Shown here one piece after another: positions 1 to 8,925 of a stretch of 64,000 bases of DNA; positions within the stretch are counted from its first letter, which is position 1, and each line of letters starts with the position of its first letter. The notes under the pieces were generated by a model that searched no databases, was not told where the DNA came from, and worked only from the letters and a program-made list of their open reading frames with translations. The position numbers and the translations under genes were made by a program. Source of the stretch: Sphingomonas sp. BK580 (GTDB lineage Bacteria > Pseudomonadota > Alphaproteobacteria > Sphingomonadales > Sphingomonadaceae); the NCBI RefSeq assembly GCF_014194975.1, contig NZ_JACIAY010000002.1, forward strand, positions 124,001 through 188,000, given 5' to 3'.

Positions 1-587
1 CGCTCGATGATTTCGCACGATCTTTCTTCGGCGGGGCGGAAGGCGACTGGTCGACACGGCCGTATGACCTCGAGGAGGTGGCCGATCGGCTCGACGCGAT
101 CGCGCCGTTCCACTGGCGTGCCTTCCTCCTGGAGGCCGTGCACGACACGCGGGAGGGGACGCTGCTGGGCGGCCTGTCGCGCGGCGGCTATCGGCTCGAT
201 TATGCGGGCACGCTCAATGCCTACCAGCGCTGTCTGGAGGGCGAGACCGGCATCGCCGACCTGACCCATACGATCGGTCTGAGCGTCGGCGGCGACGGTC
301 GCGTCACCGACGTGCTCTGGGGCGGAGCCGCCTTCGACGCGGGCGTGACGATCGGCACCGTCATCGTCGCGGTGGATCGGCTGCCCTTCTCGGTCGAGCG
401 GCTGCGCGCGGCCCTGACCGACCGCGCGGATAAGCGCGTGGAGATGGTGGTGCGGCGCGGCGCGACGGTGCGCACGATCGCGCTGCGCACGCCGGGACAT
501 CTGCGATACCCTCGGCTGGTGCGCGTGCTCGACCAGCCCGACCGACTGAGCGCCATCCTCCGGCCGAGGCGGGTAACTCAGGTGTAG
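1..587 (+). CDS. M61 family (glycyl aminopeptidase-like) metallopeptidase with PDZ domain, 3' part
   Basis: Only the C-terminal part lies in the window; the reading frame is open from base 3 and ends at the TAG at 585-587. The visible stretch begins LDDFARSFFGGAEGDW, continues with PYDLEEVADRLDAIAPFHW and LGGLSRGGYRL, and ends with LRYPRLVRV and DQPDRLSAIL, an order typical of the C-terminal part of M61 peptidases. The segment from about GLSVGGDGRVTDVLWGGAAF onward is a PDZ-like domain. The catalytic HEXXH would be upstream, outside the window. Family members are usually periplasmic or secreted exopeptidases; this role is inferred from family. It is followed after 85 bp by a Crp/Fnr regulator gene on the same strand. 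Confidence 0.85.
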   Translation, partial: LDDFARSFFGGAEGDWSTRPYDLEEVADRLDAIAPFHWRAFLLEAVHDTREGTLLGGLSRGGYRLDYAGTLNAYQRCLEGETGIADLTHTIGLSVGGDGRVTDVLWGGAAFDAGVTIGTVIVAVDRLPFSVERLRAALTDRADKRVEMVVRRGATVRTIALRTPGHLRYPRLVRVLDQPDRLSAILRPRRVTQV

Positions 588-672
588 AATCGGAACGAAC
601 GCTTCTCCGTCTCTTTCCGAGAGGACTCGACGGCGCACTCGACCGGCGCGTCGAAGCGGGAGACAGCACGCG

Positions 673-1413
673 TTGATCGAGCGTCATTTTGCCAAGCTTC
701 GTGCCCGCGGGACGGTGTCGTCGGAGGAGGAGCAGGCGGTCCGCGCCAGCGTCGCCGAGATTCGCACCGTTCCGGCGGACACCCTGGTCGTGCGCGCCTT
801 TGAGGTGCAGGACCACAGCACGCTGCTGCTCGACGGTGTCCTGTGCCGCTACAAGGACCTGCGCAACGGTCAGCGCCAGATCACCGAGCTTCACGTCGCG
901 GGCGACTTCGCCGACCTGCACAGCTTCACGCTCACCTACCTGGACCACGACGTGATGAGTCTGACGCCGTGCCGCGTCGCGATCGTGCCGCATCGCGCGC
1001 TGCTCGCGCTGACTGAGCGCTTCCCGTCGCTCGCGCGCAGCTATTGGTTCAGTACCAACCTCGACGCGTCGATCCATCGCGAGTGGGAGGTGTCGCTCGG
1101 GCGCCGCAGCGCGGCGGCGCGCGTCGCGATGCTGCTGAGCGAGCTGCACCAGCGTCTGCTGATCGTCGGCCTCGCGGACGCGCGCGGCTATGACCTGCGG
1201 CTGACCCAGACCGACATCGCGGAATGCACCGGGCTCACCAACGTGTCGGTCAACCGCGTGCTACGCGACCTGCGCGAGGCGAGGGCCGCGTCGGTCACGG
1301 CGGGGCGCGTCTCGATCCTCGATCGCGACGCGCTGTGGCGCACCGCGGAGTTCGACCCGCGCTACCTGTACCTCGGCCGGCGGCCCGCCGCGGGTGGCGG
1401 GGCGGTACGCTGA
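673..1413 (+). CDS. Crp/Fnr family transcriptional regulator
   Basis: A 246-residue protein with an N-terminal cyclic-nucleotide-binding-like sensor fold (about residues 20-130, with GVLCRYKDLRNGQRQI and HVAGDFADLHSF) and a C-terminal winged helix (about 150-220, with LTQTDIAECTGLTNVSVNRV as the helix-turn-helix). The start is a TTG at 673, preceded by GGGAG at about 658-662. There is no N-terminal cysteine cluster, so it is not an FNR-type iron-sulfur sensor; the three cysteines are scattered. Such sphingomonad regulators often respond to redox or stress, but the ligand here is unknown. It converges on the orphan nuoD copy with only 3 bp between the stop codons. Confidence 0.9.
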   Translation: MIERHFAKLRARGTVSSEEEQAVRASVAEIRTVPADTLVVRAFEVQDHSTLLLDGVLCRYKDLRNGQRQITELHVAGDFADLHSFTLTYLDHDVMSLTPCRVAIVPHRALLALTERFPSLARSYWFSTNLDASIHREWEVSLGRRSAAARVAMLLSELHQRLLIVGLADARGYDLRLTQTDIAECTGLTNVSVNRVLRDLREARAASVTAGRVSILDRDALWRTAEFDPRYLYLGRRPAAGGGAVR

Positions 1414-1416
1414 GCG

Positions 1417-2727
1417 TCAGCGATCCACCTCGCCGAAGACAATGTCGATCGAGCCGAGGATCGCGGTGATGTCGGGCAGCATGTGCCCGCGCGACATGAA
1501 GTCCATCGCCTGGAGGTGGCTGAAGCCGGTCGGGCGGATCTTGCAGCGATAGGCCTTGTTGCTGCCGTCGCTGACCAGATAGACGCCGAACTCGCCCTTG
1601 GGGCTCTCGGTGGCGACATAGACCGCCCCGGCGGGCACGTGGAAGCCCTCGGTGTAGAGCTTGAAGTGGTGGATCAGCGCTTCCATCGAGCGCTTCATCT
1701 CGGCGCGATGCGGCGGCTTCACCTTGCGGTCGTCGCTCGCCACCGCGCCGTCAGGCATGTCGCGCAGGCACTGCCGCATGATCCGCGCCGACTGCCGAAC
1801 CTCCTCGACGCGCACCATGAACCGGTCGTAACAGTCGCCACGTGTGCCGACCGGGACCTCGAAGTCCATGTCGGCGTAGACGTCATACGGCTGCGCCCTG
1901 CGCAGGTCCCACGGAATGCCTGAGGCGCGGAGGCAGGGGCCGGAGAAGCCCCAGGCGATCGCGTCGTCGCGCGAGACGGCGCCGATGTCGACGTTGCGCT
2001 GCTTGAAGATGCGATTGTCGGCGACGAGGCTGATCGAGTCTTCGAACAGCCGCGGCAGCCGGGTGTCGAGCCAGTCGGCCATGTCGGTGAGCAGCTTGAG
2101 TGGCACGTCCTGGCGCACTCCGCCGGGGCGGAAATAGTTGGCGTGCATGCGAGCGCCGCTGGCGCGCTCGTAGAAGTTCATCGTGTCCTCGCGCAGCTCG
2201 AACAGCCACAGGTTCGGCGTCATCGCGCCGACGTCCATGATGTGGCTGCCGAGGTTGAGCAGATGGTTCATGATCCGCGTCAGCTCGGCGAACAGCACGC
2301 GAAGATACTGGCCACGGCGCGGTACCTCGAGGTCCATCAGCTTCTCGATCGCGAGCACGTAGGTGTGCTCCATGCACATCGGCGAGCAGTAATCCAGCCG
2401 GTCGAAATAGGGGATCGTCTGCAGGTAGGGCTTGGTCTCGATGAACTTCTCCGTTCCACGGTGGAGCAGCCCGACATGCGGATCGACGCGCTCGACCATC
2501 TCGCCGTCGAGCTCGAGCACCAGCCGCAGCACGCCGTGCGCCGCAGGGTGCTGCGGGCCGAAGTTGATCGTGTAGTTGCGGATGTTGACGTCGTGGGCGG
2601 CGACGCCATCGAGTGCGGGATCGAGCGTCTCCATCGCGCGCTCGGAGCGGGCGCGCACGTCGGCGGCGTCGATCGGCCGATCGGTCCGGCGCTCACTCGG
2701 GGTGAAGGCGTCATCGGTGCTGCTCAC
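1417..2727 (-). CDS. nuoD: NADH-quinone oxidoreductase subunit D, second stand-alone copy
   Basis: A full-length 436-residue NuoD-family protein. It shares [23 protein letters not shown] and [20 protein letters not shown] with the nuoD inside the nuo operon at 38901-40181. An ungapped comparison by eye gives about 60 differences over about 390 residues. The first 45 or so residues are unlike the operon copy. It starts at a GTG (2725-2727) preceded by a GGGAG ribosome binding site. NuoD forms the quinone-binding peripheral-arm subunit of complex I. No other nuo gene is adjacent, so it either swaps into complex I or serves another assembly. The frame is intact, so it is not an obvious pseudogene. 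Confidence 0.95.
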   Translation of the reverse strand: MSSTDDAFTPSERRTDRPIDAADVRARSERAMETLDPALDGVAAHDVNIRNYTINFGPQHPAAHGVLRLVLELDGEMVERVDPHVGLLHRGTEKFIETKPYLQTIPYFDRLDYCSPMCMEHTYVLAIEKLMDLEVPRRGQYLRVLFAELTRIMNHLLNLGSHIMDVGAMTPNLWLFELREDTMNFYERASGARMHANYFRPGGVRQDVPLKLLTDMADWLDTRLPRLFEDSISLVADNRIFKQRNVDIGAVSRDDAIAWGFSGPCLRASGIPWDLRRAQPYDVYADMDFEVPVGTRGDCYDRFMVRVEEVRQSARIMRQCLRDMPDGAVASDDRKVKPPHRAEMKRSMEALIHHFKLYTEGFHVPAGAVYVATESPKGEFGVYLVSDGSNKAYRCKIRPTGFSHLQAMDFMSRGHMLPDITAILGSIDIVFGEVDR

Positions 2728-3114
2728 GATCGTCTCCCGGCTCTCCGTCTCATCTCTAACCCGCGGCAGGGGACACGGCTTTCAAATGGCTTAACAATCG
2801 AAGTGGAAAAGGAATACGGGAGGAAGTATTGTCCCGCGATCGGGGATAATCTCGCTGCTACCTGAACTCGTCGGGCCGCCTGTCGCTGTCGCAAGTATCT
2901 GAGGATGAACTTCCAGATACATGATGTTAAGCGAGATCAGGCGGCGCGTCGGGGGTCGCGATCCTGGAGACGCGTTGGCCTTGATACGGGCGCGGCGCCC
3001 GGGAGAGCGACCGTGACCGCTGCCCGGATCGGCCTCGGGCGAGCGGAGCGACCTTGCCTCGACCTGCGGTGCGTCGACGGCGCGTCCGGGCAGCGATGGA
3101 CGCAGTGGCCAGGG
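2728..3114. other. Intergenic region between orphan nuoD and response regulator
   Basis: About 390 bp with no supported gene. The 2780-2860 part is distinctly less GC-rich than the surroundings, which fits a promoter for the nuoD copy transcribed leftwards. No exact FNR-type TTGAT-N4-ATCAA box or convincing -35/-10 pair was found by eye. The response regulator gene ends at its right edge. Confidence 0.4.
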
Positions 3115-3537
3115 TCAGAGCGTCGACGTCATCCGTCGCAGGGCGATGACATGAGGGCTGGCGCCGCTGCCGACATGCGCGCTCAATGCTGAGACGACCT
3201 CACCGTAGGTGACCGGTTTCTGTAGACATCGGGTCGACGCGAGGTCCTTCGGCACCACGGTCTCATCATATCCCGTCACGAAGATGCTCGGCACGCCCTG
3301 CGCCTGTAGCTCGCGGGCGAGCTCGAAGCTGGGGCCTTGGCCGTCCAGGTTCAGATCGAGGATCGCGTGCGACGGCTTGAACTCGCCGAGGACCCGCATC
3401 GTCTCATCCTGGTTGGGGCAGGGACCGAGGACGACGGCACCGGCACCCTTCAGCGCGGCCGCGGTATCACTCGCGATATAATATTCATCCTCGACGACGA
3501 GGACGACACAGCCACTCAGCTTCTTGCGGTCGATCAT
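3115..3537 (-). CDS. Single-domain response regulator (receiver)
   Basis: A receiver-only protein of about 140 residues. It has the acidic pair in VVEDEYYIA, the phosphoacceptor aspartate in AILDLNLDG, a conserved threonine in IFVTGYDE and the lysine in CLQKPV. There is no output domain. A GTG at 3540 and an ATG at 3537 are both possible; the ATG is preferred because AAGGGG lies six bases before it. This receiver subtype often sits beside HWE or HisKA_2 sensor kinases in sphingomonads. Here its neighbour is the decayed HWE kinase at 3622-4369 in the same orientation, so its native phosphodonor may be lost or encoded elsewhere. Confidence 0.9.
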   Translation of the reverse strand: MIDRKKLSGCVVLVVEDEYYIASDTAAALKGAGAVVLGPCPNQDETMRVLGEFKPSHAILDLNLDGQGPSFELARELQAQGVPSIFVTGYDETVVPKDLASTRCLQKPVTYGEVVSALSAHVGSGASPHVIALRRMTSTL

Positions 3538-3621
3538 CACTATCCCCTTGTTTCCGCCGGATTGTCACGTCGATGCACCATCGGTCTATTACAGCGGATA
3601 ATGGCCCATGTTGAGTTCGCG

Positions 3622-4369
3622 CTACCACCGGTGCATCACGCGCCTGATCGCGCGCGTGATCGAGCGGACACTGACCGGCTTCCCGCACCGCACCCCCATC
3701 ATCGCGGAGACGGGAAGCGTGATGGTGCAGCGGATCTCCTCGGGTCCTGAAACGCAGCTCGTCTCGGCACCGAGCTGATAGGGCAGCGCCCGCTCGATCA
3801 GCTCGCGTCCCCGTCCGCCGCCGCGCGACCCCGTCGGTTAGCGGTATCGTCACGCCGCGCTCCCGCCAAGTCATGCGCAGCGATGACCTGCCGTCGCTAC
3901 CCGCCGCATCGGGCCGCCAGCAGATCGAGAGATTAACCGGCCCGCCCGGGCGCGCCGTATTCACCGAGTCGGTGGCGAGCTCGTCACCGGGCGCATGTCG
4001 TCGCTCGTCGACACCAGCTCGCTGCGGAGCAACTCCTCGAACGTGACCCGGTCGACGTCGGCGAGCCGCGAGAGCAGCCCCTGGACGCGCGCGCCCTCAG
4101 CCGGTCGCGGAAGCGCGCGCCGACATCCGCGAGGTCGGTGCTGGCGCGGCTGGTGCGGTCGGCCAGGTGGCGAACCGCGTCCATCGAGTTGCGGGTCCGA
4201 TGTTGCCGGCCGCGCCATGGCGAGCATCAATTCCACCGCGGTGCGGAGCGAGGGGGCCAGGTCTCGATGGCCAGAGCGGTGTCGCGGCCCAGTCGTGCGC
4301 GCGAATCCGCGTCGGCATCTCGCCGTCGCCGTGCGGTCGATGTCTCGCGGCGCCCTGTCCATCGCTCAT
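3622..4369 (-). pseudogene. HWE-family sensor histidine kinase, frameshifted and internally deleted
   Basis: No single reading frame spans this region, but kinase pieces appear in order across frames. Near the ATG at 4369 is RIRAHDWAATPLWPS, followed in another frame by PPSLRTAVELMLAM, typical of the N-terminus of PAS-HWE kinases. Then come RTRNSMDAVRHLADRTSR (H-box region), ARVQGLLSRLADVDRVTFEE, ELATDSVNTARPGG (N-box) and finally ELIERALPYQLGAETS ending in RCTITLPVS. The PAS core is missing, and the segment between the dimerisation region and the N-box is deleted. At least three frame changes are needed. It lies beside a receiver gene it probably once served. Sequencing errors could explain the frameshifts but not the deletions. 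Confidence 0.75.
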
Positions 4370-4405
4370 CGACGTCCTTCTCTCTCGCGGCGTGTCGCGG
4401 CGACG

Positions 4406-4714
4406 CTAGGGGGCGGACAGCGGCACGTCGCTGATCTGGGTAGGTGCGGCGGCTGCGTCGGCGCGCGCGTCGCCGGCGCCGCGCCCCGGGAGCACGGCGC
4501 GCAGCGCGGCCGCCGCAGCGAGCGACAGCGCTCCCGTCGCGCCGGCGAGCAGAAGACTGGGCCGCACGCCGGTCGCGCGCGCGGCGCGGTCCAGCGCCAC
4601 CTCGGCCCCGCCGGCCGCGTCGACCAGACGCGGCACCACCTGCGTGTCGAGGAAGACCTTCGGCGCGGACGGGCCGCTGCCTTTGCGGAGCATGTAGTCA
4701 CGACCGACCGACAT
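4406..4714 (-). CDS. Small protein of unknown function with one hydrophobic segment
   Basis: A 102-residue protein that I do not recognise. Its ATG at 4712-4714 has an excellent ribosome binding site, AAGGAG seven bases upstream, which is the main evidence that it is real. The first half is polar (FLDTQVVPRLVDAAGG, ALDRAARATGVRPS); residues about 54-72 (LLLAGATGALSLAAAAALR) could form a single membrane helix; the tail is Ala-rich. It lies 36 bp upstream of the decayed HWE kinase on the same strand and is divergent from the YdeP-type oxidoreductase. The name hypothetical protein is the honest call. Confidence 0.6.
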   Translation of the reverse strand: MSVGRDYMLRKGSGPSAPKVFLDTQVVPRLVDAAGGAEVALDRAARATGVRPSLLLAGATGALSLAAAAALRAVLPGRGAGDARADAAAAPTQISDVPLSAP

Positions 4715-4839
4715 GATAATACTCCTTTTCCGCCAGTAGCCTAACCGATGTGGTCGACGGTCTCCGGCGATGCGGGAACAACGTGAGCTCGCGGCGAACG
4801 TTGCGCTCCGTGACCTCGCGCCGCGACCGGAGGTCTCCC

Positions 4840-7167
4840 ATGAAGCCGACGTTCAAACCCTATCGTCTCCCGTCCGGCGGCTGGGGGTCGGCGCGCTCGG
4901 TCGCCAATATCCTGCGGCGCGAGGGCGTCATCGGCAGCGCCGGCCTCGCGCTGTCGCGCCACAACAAGGTCGACGGCTATCAGTGCAACAGCTGCGCCTG
5001 GGTGAAGCCCGCCACGCCGCTCCCGTTCGAGTTCTGCGAGAATGGCGTGAAAGCGGTCGCATGGGAGCTGACGGCGCACCGCTGCACCCCCGCCTTCTTC
5101 GCCGAGCATAGCGTGACCGAACTGCGTGGCTGGGACGATTATCATCTCGAGCAGCCGGGCCGGCTCACCCATCCGCTGCGCTACGATGCCGCGACGGACA
5201 GATATGTGCCCGTCTCCTGGGGGCACGCGATCGAGGAGATCGCGCGCGAGCTGCGCGCTGTGGACGACAAGCTCAAGGGCACCGTCTTCTACAGCTCGGG
5301 CCGGCTCTCGAACGAGGCGAGCTATCTGTATCAACTGTTCGCGCGGCTCTACGGCAACAACAACCTGCCCGACAGTTCGAACATGTGCCACGAGACCACC
5401 TCGGTGGCGTTGCCGGTCAGCATCGGCCAGGGCGTCGGCACGGTCGATCTCGCCGACTTCGCCGAGACCGAGTGCCTGCTGTTCTTCGGCCAGAACCCGG
5501 GCAGCAACTCGCCGCGCATGCTCCACCCGCTGCAGGAGGCGAGCCAGCGCGGCGTGCCGATCATCACCTACAACCCGCTGCGCGAGCGCGGGCTGGAGCG
5601 CTTCCTCAACCCGCAGTCGCCGACCGAGATGCTGACCGGCAAGGAGACGCGGATCAGCTCGCAATATCATCAGGTGAAGAACGGCGGCGACCTCGCTGCG
5701 CTGGCCGGCATCGGCAAGGCGGTGCTGAGTGCGCACGACGAGTCGATCGGACGCGGTGGGCCGGCGGTGCTCGACCTCGCCTTCATCGCCGAGCACACCA
5801 GCGGTTTCGAGCGCTACGCTGACTGGCTGCGCGAGCAGGACTGGGACGAGCTCGAGCGCCGCTCGGGCCTGCATCGCGCCGACATGGAGGCGACCGCGCG
5901 CGTCTATGCCGCGGCGGGGCCGACGATCGGGGTCTACGGCATGGGGCTGACGCAGCATCGCGCCGGGGTCGAGACCGTGCAGATGCTGGTCAACCTGCTG
6001 CTGATGCGCGGCAACATCGGCCGGCGCGGGGCCGGCATCTGCCCGGTGCGCGGCCATTCCAACGTCCAGGGTCAGCGCACGATGGGGGTCACCGAGAAGC
6101 CCGAGCTGTTCCCGCTCGATCGTCTGGGCGCGCAGTTCGATTTCGTCGCGCCCAAGGAGCCGGGCTACAACACGGTCGAGGCGTGCGAGGCGATCCTGAA
6201 GGGCGAGGTGAAGGCCTTTTTCATGCTCGGCGGCAATTTCGTCCGCGCCATCCCCGACCACGGCCAGATGGAGCCGGCCTGGCGCACGCTCCGGCTCACC
6301 GTCAACGTGCTGACCAAGCTGAACCGCAGCGCGCTGCTCCCGGGCGAGGTGAGCTATATCCTGCCCGTGATCGGCCGGTTGGAGAAGGACGAGACCGCGG
6401 CGGGACAGCAGGTGCTGTCGATGGAGGATACGTCGGGCTGCGTCCATGGTAACCGCGGGGTGCGCGCGCCGGCCTCGCCGCACCTTATCAGTGAGATCCG
6501 GCTGCTGTGCGAGCTGGCCAAGCAGGTGTTGCCGGCCAACGTCCGCGTCCGCTGGGACGATTACATGACGGACTATGCCGAGATCCGGAAGGAGATCGCC
6601 GCGACGCTGCCCGACAGCTTCCACGACTACGAGGTCCGGATGTGGGAGCCGGGCGGCTTCCAGCGCGACCTGCCCGCCAAGCGGCGCGAGTGGCATACCG
6701 AGAGCGGTCGCGCACAGTTCGTCACGCCCGAGGGGCTCGACGAGGACCTCGACATGCCCGGCGTGGGCCACGACGTGCTCCGGCTGATGACGCTGCGCTC
6801 GAACGACCAGTTCAACACGACCGTCTACGGCTACGACGACCGCTTCCGCGGCATCGACGGCATCCGCAACGTGGTGCTGATGAACCGCTCGGACATCGAC
6901 CGGCTCGGGCTCAAGGTGGGGCAGGCGGTGACGCTGCGCACGGTCGCCGACGACGGCGTTGACCGCCATCTCTCCGGCCTGATCGTGGTCGCCTATGACA
7001 TCCCGATCGGCTGCATCGGCGGCTATTATCCGGAGTGCAATGTCCTGATGCCGGTGTGGCATCATGCGGTCGGCAGCAAGACGCCGGCGGCGAAGTCGAT
7101 CCCGGTGACGATCCACAGCGACGGCGACGCGGTGCTGGAGCCGCAGATGGAATACGCCACCGGGTGA
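4840..7167 (+). CDS. FdhF/YdeP family molybdopterin oxidoreductase
   Basis: A 775-residue protein of the formate-dehydrogenase-H-like YdeP family, which binds bis-molybdopterin guanine dinucleotide. The N-terminus has CNSCAWVKP and FEFCENGVKAVAWE, the family's characteristic cysteine region. The central part has SNMCHETTSVALP, with cysteine at the likely molybdenum-ligand position rather than selenocysteine, followed by FFGQNPGSNSPRM. GHSNVQGQRTMG is also typical. The C-terminal domain (about 620-775) is the MGD-binding barrel. The start is the ATG at 4840 with GGAGG six bases before it; an in-frame start at 4750 lacks such a site. The substrate is unknown; E. coli YdeP is linked to acid resistance. 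No electron-transfer subunit gene is adjacent. Confidence 0.92.
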   Translation: MKPTFKPYRLPSGGWGSARSVANILRREGVIGSAGLALSRHNKVDGYQCNSCAWVKPATPLPFEFCENGVKAVAWELTAHRCTPAFFAEHSVTELRGWDDYHLEQPGRLTHPLRYDAATDRYVPVSWGHAIEEIARELRAVDDKLKGTVFYSSGRLSNEASYLYQLFARLYGNNNLPDSSNMCHETTSVALPVSIGQGVGTVDLADFAETECLLFFGQNPGSNSPRMLHPLQEASQRGVPIITYNPLRERGLERFLNPQSPTEMLTGKETRISSQYHQVKNGGDLAALAGIGKAVLSAHDESIGRGGPAVLDLAFIAEHTSGFERYADWLREQDWDELERRSGLHRADMEATARVYAAAGPTIGVYGMGLTQHRAGVETVQMLVNLLLMRGNIGRRGAGICPVRGHSNVQGQRTMGVTEKPELFPLDRLGAQFDFVAPKEPGYNTVEACEAILKGEVKAFFMLGGNFVRAIPDHGQMEPAWRTLRLTVNVLTKLNRSALLPGEVSYILPVIGRLEKDETAAGQQVLSMEDTSGCVHGNRGVRAPASPHLISEIRLLCELAKQVLPANVRVRWDDYMTDYAEIRKEIAATLPDSFHDYEVRMWEPGGFQRDLPAKRREWHTESGRAQFVTPEGLDEDLDMPGVGHDVLRLMTLRSNDQFNTTVYGYDDRFRGIDGIRNVVLMNRSDIDRLGLKVGQAVTLRTVADDGVDRHLSGLIVVAYDIPIGCIGGYYPECNVLMPVWHHAVGSKTPAAKSIPVTIHSDGDAVLEPQMEYATG

Positions 7168-7379
7168 CGAGTTTGGACCGGCCCGGGGCGGTCGCCAGGG
7201 GATGAGCGCCGCCACCGGCGGGATCAAGGCAGCGTCGGACTGGCGCTGAGAAGCCGGCACGGTGCTTCCGGCTCGTCCCCGCGTCGTTCAGGAAGAGAGG
7301 GCGGCCGATTGGAACCGCGGCTGGTCGTGCATCTTCTGATGGTCGGCCAGTGAGGCGAGATGACGCGGAGGCAGAGACG

Positions 7380-8294
7380 ATGAGGGCGATCCGCATCCAC
7401 CGCTACGGCGGTCCGGAGGTGCTGGTCGATGAGAGCGACGCGCCCGAGCCGACGCTGACGCCGCATGCCGTCCTGATCGAGTCGGTGGCGACGAGCGTCA
7501 ATCCGATCGACTGGGAGATCCGATCCGGCGCGCGGCAGAAGGACTTTCCGCTCGATCTACCGGCGATCCTGGGCAAGGACGTGAGCGGGATCGTGCGGGC
7601 GGTCGGCAGCGCGGTACGGACGTTCAGACCGGGCGATCGCGTGATCGCGCTGGCGGAGGCGACCTATGCCGAACGCGTCACCGTGGCCGCGGACATTCTC
7701 ACGCACCTGCCCGACGGGGTCGATCCGGTGGACGCCGCCGCGCTCCCGCTCGTGTCGATGACGGGCGAACAACTCGTCCGCGTGGCGACCGGCGCGAGGG
7801 GAGGGCAGACGATCGTTGTCACGGGTGCGCTCGGCAGTGTCGGCCGCGCAGCGGTGCACACCGCCCGCAAGCTCGGCGCGCGCGTGATCGCGGGCGTGCG
7901 CGCGCGCCAGCAGGCAGAGGCGGCTGAGCTCGATGTCGACGGGGTGCTCGCTCTGGACGACGAGGACTCGATCGGCCGGCTCGGTCCGATCGACGGCGTC
8001 GCCGACACTGTCGGGGGTGATACGGCGGCCAGATTGTTCGAGAGGGTGAGGGCCGGCGGCCGGTTCGGCTTCGCTTCCGTCCTGCCCGACGATGCGGCGG
8101 CGCGCTTCCCCATGGTAGAGGTGACGCGGGTGTTTGCCCGGCCGGACGCGTCGAAGCTGCGCGAGTTCGCCGACGACGTTCGTGATCGTCGCTTCCTCCT
8201 GCCGGTGAGCGCTCGCCTGCCGCTCGGCGAGGCACGCGCCGCACACGAGCGGCTGGAGAAGGGCGGGGGCGGCAAGGTCGTGCTGACGATCTGA
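7380..8294 (+). CDS. Zinc-independent quinone oxidoreductase-like alcohol dehydrogenase (MDR) family protein
   Basis: A 304-residue medium-chain reductase. The N-terminal GroES-like domain begins MRAIRIHRYGGPEVL and contains SVNPIDWEIRSG and GKDVSGIVRAVGS. The Rossmann domain carries VTGALGSVGRAAVHTARKLG for NADP(H) binding, and the protein ends GGGGKVVLTI. The catalytic zinc ligands of alcohol dehydrogenases are not apparent, as expected for the quinone-reductase branch. The ATG at 7380 has GGAGG nine bases upstream; an earlier in-frame start at 7350 is less likely. It probably reduces quinones or reactive carbonyls in the cytoplasm; the substrate is not evident from context. Confidence 0.9.
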   Translation: MRAIRIHRYGGPEVLVDESDAPEPTLTPHAVLIESVATSVNPIDWEIRSGARQKDFPLDLPAILGKDVSGIVRAVGSAVRTFRPGDRVIALAEATYAERVTVAADILTHLPDGVDPVDAAALPLVSMTGEQLVRVATGARGGQTIVVTGALGSVGRAAVHTARKLGARVIAGVRARQQAEAAELDVDGVLALDDEDSIGRLGPIDGVADTVGGDTAARLFERVRAGGRFGFASVLPDDAAARFPMVEVTRVFARPDASKLREFADDVRDRRFLLPVSARLPLGEARAAHERLEKGGGGKVVLTI

Positions 8295-8925
8295 CCGGAA
8301 GCGAGCGCGCGTCGCGCTCAGCGCGTCGATCTGCGAGTCCTACCTCGGGTTAGGCGCCGCATCACCTCCGACTGCGGCGGTGTCTTGGCGGACCGAGGCG
8401 CACGCGTGGGCTGACGTCTGCGGCGGCGCCGTCGCCTCGTGGCGCTCGCCGAAACCGCGGCCAGAGCGCTCACGAGAGCCGTCGGCGACATCCCGATCCT
8501 CGTTGCTGATCCGAAAGGCGTCCCGGTCTTCGCACCGTCGGGATGCGCGGACGACGACAATGGGAGACGCCCACGCGTCCCGTGGTCTGTACACCATCTG
8601 ATGACCTATCAGACAAGTAGGTATTTGCGTCAGAGAGCGTGATGTCAGTTGTCCCGACTGGCCTTGGTTCCCCTACGGAACAGCCACATCCTGCGCCGAA
8701 TGCCAGCAGAGTCGGCGATCTTTCATACCCTATCATGCTAGTAGATTATCTTGCTGCGCACGAGGCACAGATAAAGTTGACTAAGTTGGTGGGAATTAGG
8801 GACATGTCGGGTGTCGCGTCGATCACCGTCGCGGGGCTGGACGTCGCTGCAGACGGCGCCGGCAAGGAGCGAGGGCATCGCATCGCCGCGGCTTGGGGTC
8901 CGCGGCGCTTTCGGGGGAACGACAC
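8295..8925. other. Long leader region upstream of the organosulfur operon
   Basis: About 630 bp without a supported gene. The stretch 8590-8800 is clearly less GC-rich than its surroundings and contains an inverted repeat, TCTGAT-N5-ATCAGA, at 8597-8613. A TTGACT lies near 8776, but no well-spaced -10 follows. Small overlapping reading frames here show no recognisable features. Given that the next gene starts a twelve-gene operon, this is the most likely location of its promoter and of binding sites for a sulfur-status regulator. Confidence 0.45.
8597..8613. promoter_or_regulatory. Inverted repeat TCTGAT-N5-ATCAGA in the operon leader
   Basis: A perfect 6-bp inverted repeat with a 5-base spacer lies about 310 bp upstream of the TonB receptor start, at the edge of the AT-richer block. 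It resembles a dimeric regulator site in layout, but the motif is not one I recognise and could be chance. Confidence 0.25.

Noticed and set aside
590-672. EcfG-type promoter (GGAAC near 588-592) before the Crp/Fnr gene
   Set aside because: No CGTT-type -10 element at a 16-17 bp spacing follows the GGAAC.
2905-3192. 95-codon plus-strand frame between nuoD copy and response regulator
   Set aside because: It overlaps the end of the response regulator, has no good ribosome binding site and no recognisable composition or motif.
4741-7260. Long open frame of 839 codons on the minus strand opposite the YdeP-type gene
   Set aside because: It is a shadow of the GC-rich plus-strand gene: its translation is rich in Arg, His, Ala and Asp and has no domain pattern.
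8295-8925. Possible small genes in the leader of the organosulfur operon
   Set aside because: Several short frames exist on both strands, but none has a ribosome binding site plus a protein-like composition.
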